This document shows, piece after piece, positions 56,563-64,000 of a stretch of DNA of 64,000 nt; the stretch's first letter is position 1, and each line of letters begins with the position of its first letter. Origin of the DNA: Bombyx mori (Eukaryota; Arthropoda; Insecta; Lepidoptera; Bombycidae). The translations under genes and the position numbers were made by a program. The stretch spans positions 203,501-267,500 of the forward strand of contig NC_085121.1 of the NCBI RefSeq assembly GCF_030269925.1, in the 5' to 3' direction. Below the pieces are notes generated by a model. The model did no database searches and was not told where the DNA came from. It saw only the letters and a program-made list of their open reading frames with translations.

Positions 56563-59189
56563 TAAAAATTTCTATATATTTCTCCTCCGTACGAAAGTGC
56601 GTCAAGTTTATTCGTTGCTGACGATTTCGAAGATCTTAACAGCATTGGTCGCTCGCTGCCTATCAGTTATATCTCTCAGATAAAGTTATCGCCTAATGTA
56701 TCGACTAGTAAGCTGGCATTTTTTTGTGAAGGACGTTACAGAATATTTCGTATTGTTGCATTATTAGACTGCACCGAACTTCTAACGACAAAGTAATTTT
56801 TATTCGAATTTGTATGATACAAATGAAGAGGAGAGGAGGGGGAAGGTAATAATCTTGGCTGAAAAATCTCTTTGTTTAGAGCTAATGTGTCTAATCTCCA
56901 AGTAGCTTTCACGATCACGTACCTTCGTCAGAAGACACCATGTGAATAGAAAAATTATTAAGCGAATTATCGTATTAATTAAAAAACTAATCAAGTGTTG
57001 AGGATCAGTTCCCTTATACCCGATGGGCTAAAAGATGCTAAGATATTGACAGTAAGTTCAGTAAATGCTACTTAGTGTTTGAAAACAAACGATAAAAAGT
57101 CCTAAACTTGGGCTAAAAAAGAAGGCTATGTTACACGTGATATGGTATCACTTTCTCTCTCCGCTATCTTGACCTAAATCTGTAGCGTAATTGTGTTATC
57201 AGCTGTCTCAAGTTCAAAACCGCGTTTTGCGCGATGTGCGCATAGTTGTTTAGACATAGTACTGTATGTATGCACTATTATCATGATACAAATATCAGTA
57301 ATCCACATTCAATAAGATACATCATCTTCTTCCAAAATACGTTCACTGTTAGATATAACTGTCCTTCCCAAAAGTTCATTTATAAGATCAGCCACGTTGT
57401 GTTGGACCCCGGACTCTTCTACGCTACTGCAGTAATTTCTAAATTACTATTTAGTTCCAAATTGACTAGCGAAACTATTTAAGTAAGCTATCGTATTATT
57501 CTTCGTCTGTATTGATTCTGTATCTTTACAGCGATCATTTCTAAGTATTGGAGCTGGTCCCAGTTGTGCTTGTTTCTCCGCTACTACAGTTAGATTTATC
57601 CTGAAATTTAATCTAGACACTAAAACGATTGGCTAACATTAAATAACAAGTTTTCAATTACACAATGGCTTGCTTTGTTCTGAGTTGAACGCACCGTGCG
57701 TTTGTTGTTTATGAAATTGTTTGTACATTGATTGCCAATTTTCGTTTAGATCAGCCTCTTTTAATGATACGATTAAGATAAGAAACGAGAGATGTTTAAA
57801 AACTAGAAAATGAACACGAAATACTTTGATAAAATTCAATACATTTAGAGTACTTGTTAAAAAGAAAGGGGCATTGACTACGAGACTATCAACACCTCGT
57901 TACATAAAGTTAGTTTTGAGACTACGAGGGATCACAGCTTCTAATTTAGAAATGATTTGAAGGTGCCCTGAGCTCAAAGCACTAACTTGGCTGATTTGAT
58001 TGACCATTGTCAGAAATCCACACATTGTCTGAACCCGGACATCCCCCAATATTTTCCAAAGTATTCTTAAAAACAAATCAGTTTGTAACGGAGGTCGATC
58101 GCGGCAGTGCGCTCGGCTCGGCGCGAGCACGACGCGGGCTCGGTTATCAGTCGTTCCGGTCTGATTGTGCATGTCAGAGATGACGAGTGGCAACTACCGG
58201 AGCCAAACTCACATAACTATCTCTTTGGTATACGTTACATTAACCTTTAAAAAGTTTCTTTAGTACCAACAGAGATCTGGTAACATCTTTGATCTTCAAG
58301 TTTAAATCACATCATCTATACTAATGTTTGTTGTAATGTAATGTTATTGTGATGGAAATGAAATTAATGTGATGTGAAGACAGCTCGTCGACTCCAAATG
58401 CATTCTCTCAAGGATTAACTCCGCGCTTCAGCAGATTTAGATTTGTTCCATATTGCGTGCAATACAAAAAGGTTGGTTTGGGGGTATATTTTTCTTAAAA
58501 TTCCCCTGTTCTATGTTAGGCGTTTATCTGTCTGTAAACATCCAATCATACAAAATATGAAAATTTGTCACTTTAAAAGTTTATTTATACAAAAATAACT
58601 GACCGAATGAAGGTAACATTCCACATATATACAAGTTATAACCCGGATTTGTCGAACATATATGGTATAAACAACGAAAGTGTCTTCGAGATTTCACGTT
58701 CTATTGGATATACAAATCAACTGATATTAAGTTTTCAATGCTAAACATTACGCGACAAAACAAACTTCCTGAAATCGAAAGTAATATTTTAGACAATCAT
58801 TCGGCTATCAGATAACCAAAGCGATTATGTCATTTTACACATTATATTATTGTACATCGCTTATGGCTTCATTACATTACTCAGTGTCCATGTGTGGACA
58901 AACCAGTTCTTGGGATTTTAAATCGGTCTTTATAGCTGTTGTTATTTTACATGTTGAACTTTAAAGATTTCAATTTTAAAAACTGGTTCTGGTGCCACTG
59001 TGTGAATACGTTTACGGAGTTGTTAGTCTGTCTCATTTTAATTATAATCTAAAGATACGAAACAATAAATGGCATCGGTAATCTTGAAACACAAGTGCAC
59101 AAATCCTTAGTAATGTGCAATAATAAAAAATTAAGTAGCTATTGAATATTGTTATTGAAAATTATAAATCTTTCAAAGTGACGACATCG
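56563..59189. other. Non-coding stretch
   Basis: AT-rich except a short GC-rich patch at 58088-58145, which could be a small regulatory island or chance. The 97-codon minus frame at 57900-58193 that covers it is unrecognised. No repeats are named. Confidence 0.4.
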
Positions 59190-59385
59190 ACAGTGTCTTT
59201 GTCAGTGGAAAGTAGACGGTAATGTGATGATTGGACTATCTATAAAGACTTGGAGGGACTTTGTGAAAGAGGATAAGCATGAAAAGGATGTGAGTACAGA
59301 AATGAGGCATGATAGATCTAAATGGGGAAATAGAACATGTTGGGCTGAATAGGAGCAAGAAGAAGATTATGAGTGGCATAAAAAC
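59190..59385 (+). pseudogene. RTE-like LINE ORF remnant, C-terminus
   Basis: A short degenerate stretch ends in a plus-frame translation resembling 'DRSKWGNRTCWAE', like the C-terminal end of RTE-type reverse transcriptases, followed by aag-rich text. It is only a remnant, and no domain upstream is intact. Confidence 0.45.
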
Positions 59386-59537
59386 AGTGCCGTTGTTTAA
59401 AAAAATTGTTAAAACAGCCATTTGTTGCAAAACCGTTTGTCACATTTTAAAAGTACTACGAAAGTATTTACTAAAGTACTAATACGAAGTCGTGGCCCAA
59501 AAACCGAGACGCCCCGTGAACTCGTATCAAGCGCATT

Positions 59538-59628
59538 TTATTCGATCAGCCCACAGACGTCCACTGCTGGACATAAGCCTCCCCCAAGCCTCGCCACAAA
59601 GATTGGATCAAGCGCGTAGTCGCACACT
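59538..59628. repeat. Common lepidopteran repeat fragment
   Basis: 'tcgatcagcccacagacgtc', 'cactgctggacataagcctc' and 'ccccaagcctcgccacaaag' are very widely dispersed in moth genomes, probably derived from an RTE-type LINE. The frame at 59422-59740 crossing it is not a gene. Confidence 0.6.
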
Positions 59629-59797
59629 ATGCCGATGCTCAAAATATCTCCCATGTAGACACAAGTTTTTCTACGTAACTCATACTTCATACATGTTCTC
59701 GGATGTCTTCCGCGATGAAGGAATAACTTTGAGTAATTAAATCAGAGAAGCTTATAAAAAAATGCGTAACTACTGATGGTACTTCATGGTTAAGTGG

Positions 59798-59994
59798 CTT
59801 ACTGATGGTAGGACCTCTTGTGAGTCCGCGCGGGTAGGTACCACCACCCTGCCTATTTCTGCCATAAAGCAGACCTTAGAACTTGTATCTCAGGGTGGGT
59901 GGCGCATTTACGTCGTAGATGTCTATGGGCTTCAGTAACCACTTAACACCAAGTGGGATGTGAGCACCACGACCAATCTAAGCAATAAAAAAAA
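59798..59994 (+). mobile_element. Bm1 SINE with internal deletion
   Basis: It starts 'ttactgatggtaggacctct' and continues to 'ctgccataaagcag', then jumps straight to 'accttagaacttgtatctca'. The roughly 48 bp between (the 'taatgcgtttcggtttgaag' segment) are missing. It ends 'ctaagcaataaaaaaaa'. Confidence 0.9.
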
Positions 59995-60679
59995 TTGCGG
60001 TCTCTCAAAGCCCCAATAAATTGAATATATCAATCCATGTGCTGAGTGGTTCGTCAGCTATCAAGGCAGTAAAAAAACTTTAACAGATTGGCAATTTTAT
60101 AATGATGACATTTACATATAAAGAGCAATCCTAATATTGCATATTCGCAGACAATTCGCAATATGCCGCCACGACGCAACCCACGCCAATATCCGTGGAC
60201 ACACAATTATCGTTAAAGAGTTAAAGCGACTGTTGCATTGCATTTTGTAACATGTTACTCAAATAATATCGACTCAAGGCTGAGGCGTAGTGACGGAAGA
60301 AGAATATGCGTAAGACATTCCGTGTCGACATGCAGCGGCCAGGCTCCGGATAACCCAAAGATCAAGTGATCAAAACTCTACGCGAAAACCAGACAGGGAT
60401 ATATTCAATATTGACTCTATTTTCCTTTAACCGGTTAGGTCCGTTTTTGTATATTTCCCGATGCAATATTAAATCGTAATGAATATAATAAAATAAATTA
60501 GAAGTACAACAATCGTTTACTTTTATAAGGGTATTTTTGTTATAACTTTCAGTTCTGTAACTAAACCGACCCCTTGTTTCAATTAATCAAAAAGTGACGC
60601 GTCATGATAACCCTCTTATTGTGGCCGCTTCTAACTACATATCCGACTCAGGCAACGGGACTACAAAAAGTCGCCGTCC
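59995..60679. other. Non-coding stretch
   Basis: No gene or named repeat recognised. Confidence 0.5.
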
Positions 60680-60930
60680 TTTAAGCCCCGGTCATTCTCG
60701 TCAAATTGGTCGATTAAGACCAAGTCTTCGCCGAGCGAAATAACCCACTGAGTTTCTCGTCGGATCCTCTCAGTGGTCGCGATTTCGATCCGGTTGTAGA
60801 TTCAGCGAAACACTGTTCTTGCTAGTGCTAGTGTCAGCAATTATCTTAACTTGAGCCCGTTAGCTCACCGACACGTTCGAGGGTAGCTGGAATAGCTCCT
60901 TAGGCTAGTTATAGTAGTTAGGGAAAAAAA
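60680..60930 (+). mobile_element. Family A copy, diverged
   Basis: 'cactgagtttctcgtcggat', 'cctctcagtggtcgcgattt', 'gttcttgctagtgctagtg' and 'ttagctcaccgacacgttcg' follow family A to a short A-run at 60924-60930. Confidence 0.78.
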
Positions 60931-62397
60931 CTTGTTTCATACCCATCAATAATTTGTTTATCATTGGCATATAAAGCTGAATTTAGTAAGAACTCTATAA
61001 TAATCCATCCGGCTACTATTCAGAAACCAGACCACATCAAGTCCTCACTTCACTTTTTTTGTATCTTCCCCTTAATTTCCTGTACCATTTTTCCTAATTC
61101 ATGCCTGAGCCTGATACTGCCGTTTTTTCCTAATTCATGCCTGAGCCTGATACTGCCGACCTGCTTACTCCTGACACGATCCTATCACAACACGAGGGAT
61201 AACTGTAATGGTGAGCTTATCTGCCATTCTAAGCTAACAAAAACTATTTTGATACTGAACCACGAGCGTGGTGCATACTTCACTGTAAACACTGAACTAA
61301 ACGCTGTGCGGGTTGATCTACATATGGAGTGCATATTAGTTTCGTGACATCGTTTCCTCAGATGGAGCGCGAACGTACAATAATTACTACACCTCATGCT
61401 TCAACAACTTCTTATCTCATTTCTTTCATAATATTATTGTTACGTCAAAACACTTGACCTTGATGAGCAGATAAGATGAGTTCAAGCATATGCTTGATTG
61501 TTTAATACAATGTTTTTTTGATGCTTTTGCTTCATTTTTCAGTCTATCCGTAAAACGTTAACGTTTCAATTTCTATAAGATTTTGTATGAAACTGACAAC
61601 TTTATATTTTAATGGATGCCATCACTTAGTAGGATGGAAGTTGGAATCGAGAGAAATAAAGAGGTCGGTGGTACCCATATGACACCCGATATGACTCAGT
61701 TTTGTGCCCATAAAAAACTAACAACTGAACACTAAGATGCAATGAAATTAACAACAGGAACAAACGAATATAAAATGGAAAGAAATTAATATTTTCGTTC
61801 ACTTCAAAAGTAGTTTTCCATTTGATGACCCCCGGACTCAGTTTCATGAACATGAACTATTTTTATGCTTTAATACTTTTTGGGATCTTATTGGATCTCA
61901 CGTTCCACGTCAGGTTAATCCGGTATTTATATTGTGACAGGCAGACAGTGCCCATCTGCTCATCTCATGGTAGTTAAATACTTGGTTTCGAATCGTGTGA
62001 GTGTGTAGCTTGGTGTAGCCGACTAGACTGCAATAGGGTAATATTTTTCCAACGTGGATCAGTTATACATACCTACTTCAATACAATTTTAAATATACCT
62101 TGACCAGCTCGTAAGAACAACACTAAAAAACCTATAATATAAGCATATAATAATTGATTGCAGTTAAAAATATTGGTCCACGTCCGCTGTTTGACCAATG
62201 ACTCATAAAATTTGATAATTCGAGTGCATAATAACACACTATCTCACCGAACTGTGTCGCCCGTACATATAATAGTGCAGTTTGTTTGCTTTATTAACGA
62301 CGTAGCCGGGTAGGCGAAATCGAGGTCCATTTGGCGATAAACTCCCTTTCGAGAATCAGAAATTATTTAAATCATTATTACGTTTGTTCAGTTTTTA
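60931..62397. other. Non-coding stretch with one tandem duplication
   Basis: AT-rich, no gene. The duplication at 61088-61158 is listed separately. The frame at 60964-61347 owes its length to that duplication. Confidence 0.5.
61088..61158. repeat. Two tandem 36-bp units
   Basis: 'tttcctaattcatgcctgag' plus 'cctgatactgccg' occurs at 61088-61122 and again at 61124-61158, with one extra T in the second T-run. Confidence 0.9.
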
Positions 62398-62513
62398 CAG
62401 TACAGCGGCTGCCCCTCCCTTCATACCGAAACATGTTACTGTTTCCAGGCAGAAATAGGCAGGGTGGTAGTACCTACCCGCGCGGACTTACAAGACGCTT
62501 TACCACCAGTAAA
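62398..62513 (-). repeat. Bm1 5'-body fragment
   Basis: 'cagcggctgcccctcccttc', 'ataccgaaacatgttactg', 'gcagaaataggcagggtgg' and 'ctttaccaccagtaaa' are the 5' half of the Bm1 body on the minus strand. The 3' half and A-tail are missing. Confidence 0.82.
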
Positions 62514-62839
62514 AATTCAAAATATTTGTATGTATTTATCTATGCTAATGTAATATAATTTGTATTAAGTAAGTATTTATATAATGACGACCTTGGATTA
62601 CATCAAAATACCTCACCAATTTCCGAAATCATCTCCATCGCAAGGTTGACTGGAAGAGATCGCTTTCAGCAATAAGTCCGTGCAATGTACTTTAGTTTTA
62701 AGTTTATTTTCTCATTCTCTTTTTTCTGTATATTGTCGTTAGTTTAGTACACCAAGAGCATAAAGTGCTTTGTAATATATTGTGTCTCCCAAAATTTCGA
62801 ATAAAAGTAATTACGAGTTAGAGACAGGTAAACTCAGAG
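62514..62839. other. AT-rich non-coding stretch
   Basis: Nothing recognised. It may include the body of the tRNA-derived element that follows. Confidence 0.4.
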
Positions 62840-62861
62840 ATAGAGAATTCTAAGAGTACTG

Positions 62862-62945
62862 AATCTCAACGGGAATCGAACCCGGGCAGAGGTCCAAGCA
62901 GGCACAATACTCCGGGTCACCGACCACTCGACCAACGACCTCATC
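62862..62945 (-). repeat. tRNA-derived SINE head or tRNA relic, not Bm1
   Basis: On the minus strand an A-box-like 'tggtcgagtgg' is followed about 41 nt later by a perfect B-box 'ggttcgattcc'. A D-arm (GGTC/GACC) and a T-arm can be drawn. The acceptor and anticodon stems do not pair, so it is not a functional tRNA. The sequence differs from the Bm1 head, which suggests a second tRNA-derived family. Confidence 0.55.
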
Positions 62946-63563
62946 AAAATATGTCTGAAGTTAGGCGGCGGCACTGACTGCGTAGCTACTTCGATGTCAA
63001 GGGGACGATTAGAAATACCTGAGAAAACTGTGGGTACCTGCTAGCGTTGAGCCAGTCGCGCTAGAAACGCAGCCAGTTCGTTACCCAGTTTACATTTAGT
63101 TGGGCTTCTATCGATTTGTGCTCTAGAAAACTGTGCGCTTATACTCGAAGTTATCGTCTTCATTGTTTAGTTTTACTTTCTCTGTGTTTTATCAAAAACA
63201 TTGTAACCATCAATAGCAATGTTATAAATTGTGAAAAAAGTTCAGGCTTGGTCGGCAGGGTAAATTTAACTCTATTATTTTAAAGTTGAAGTTTCTTAAA
63301 AAAAAAAAAAGTGTGTGTGTCCGCTCCGACGCACGACTGGAGTTTACTGGATATAAAAAATTAAACGAAACAATACGAGAAATAGTTCTATATTACGACA
63401 ACACGATACACTACAGATTATTAACAAATTAACGAGACACAAAACAAACGACTAACAAATATATGAAAATACAATAATGAGAGAAACGCGCGATCAGTAC
63501 GAGGCTTTGTGGCGGACTGCCGGCGCAGCAGCCCGGCGTCACCTGCGATAACGCGGCCGCGCG
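62946..63563. other. Non-coding stretch
   Basis: AT-rich, with a gt tract after an A-run at about 63298-63320. No gene. Confidence 0.5.
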
Positions 63564-63731
63564 TTGGCTCCTGATTGGCGCGCGCACGCATCACGCAATC
63601 AGGAGCCAATCAGGCGCATAACGCATTTCGTGTGACATGCTAGTACGATTTTGATTGGCGCGCGCACGCATCACGCAATCAGGAGCCAATCAGGCGCATA
63701 ACGCATTTCGTGTGACATGCTAGTACGATTT
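63564..63731. repeat. 80-bp tandem repeat with CCAAT-bearing inverted repeat
   Basis: 63572-63651 and 63652-63731 are identical 80-bp units (starting 'tgattggcgcgcgcacgcat'). The first unit overlaps an inverted repeat: 'ttggctcctgattg' (63564-63577) against 'caatcaggagccaa' (63597-63610). Each unit has ATTGG and CCAAT on the plus strand in a GC-rich context. It could be part of a promoter, but no gene is attached to it. Confidence 0.85.
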
Positions 63732-64000
63732 TGGTCCCCATAATTTTCATACCCCGGGCCTATATATGTAAATCGATTCTAAAGGAGTAAACTCCAAAAA
63801 TGTAATCTAATATCTGGTTTATTAATCACAAGCCGGCTGATTACGACAATAATGAAGACAAGGAAAATTATAAAATCAATAATAATATTAAAAGAAATCG
63901 AAAAAATGTCGTGGAGGTCTGCTTTATGCTAATGTGTCATGATAAATTTATTTGATCACGTTGTGGTCTGTATTCCAATCAAAATAATCAAACCAAACCT
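63732..64000. other. AT-rich non-coding end of the window
   Basis: Nothing recognised. Confidence 0.5.

Noticed and set aside
57900..58193. 97-codon minus-strand frame over a small GC island
   Set aside because: No domain, no splice context, and the GC patch covers only its first part.
60964..61347. 127-codon plus-strand frame
   Set aside because: It contains the 36-bp tandem duplication and has no recognisable domain.
62862..62945. Functional tRNA gene
   Set aside because: Acceptor and anticodon stems do not pair; it is more likely a SINE head or relic.
1..64000. CRISPR array or bacterial operon
   Set aside because: There are no regularly spaced repeats with spacers, and the sequence is clearly insect nuclear DNA.

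Overview
The window looks like nuclear DNA from a moth, most likely the domestic silkworm Bombyx mori or its close relative B. mandarina. The main reason is that it carries about eleven recognisable copies or fragments of the tRNA-derived SINE Bm1, in both orientations, on an AT-rich background. It also holds several other lepidopteran-type repeats, mariner relics and R1-clade non-LTR retrotransposons. It contains no bacterial operons, no rRNA genes and no CRISPR arrays. Most of the 64 kb reads as intron or intergenic DNA filled with transposon remains of different ages.

Layout. 1-13.4 kb: gene-poor DNA with three Bm1 copies, a mariner transposase remnant (7.4-7.7 kb), a short inverted-repeat element (8294-8502), and the first of two copies of an unusual repeat family with conserved ends (3754-3966). 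13.39-14.69 kb: a complete mariner-like transposon of the DD37D (maT-like) kind, with both inverted termini and TA flanks but a broken transposase. 16.3-18.0 kb: three minus-strand, 5'-truncated remains of an R1-clade LINE, one apparently nested in another and one with clear target-site duplications. 19.16-26.21 kb: the centrepiece, a full-length R1-clade element of the same family. It has two intact ORFs (gag-like, and endonuclease/reverse transcriptase) joined by a TAATG stop-start overlap, a 3' poly(A), and perfect 14-bp target-site duplications. 26.2-43.7 kb: repeats and MITEs, including a full-length Bm1 (31963-32386) and the second copy of the conserved-end family (31086-31407). 43.73-46.99 kb: the only convincing host gene, seen as two exons (43731-43797 and 45464-46992) encoding a proline-rich, probably cytoskeleton- or phosphatase-associated protein. 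Its further exons were not found. 47-64 kb: intron-like DNA with a LINE cluster near 48.7-49.6 kb, RTE-like 3' ends, more Bm1, and a CCAAT-containing 80-bp tandem repeat at the right end.

How it fits together. The full-length LINE encodes the machinery (EN, RT, RNA-binding gag) that would have made the truncated copies 2-3 kb upstream, which share its 3' untranslated region. Bm1 and the MITEs encode no protein and must have depended on other elements. The host gene's first visible intron carries a Bm1 copy. All identifications rest on reading the sequence; no database search was possible.
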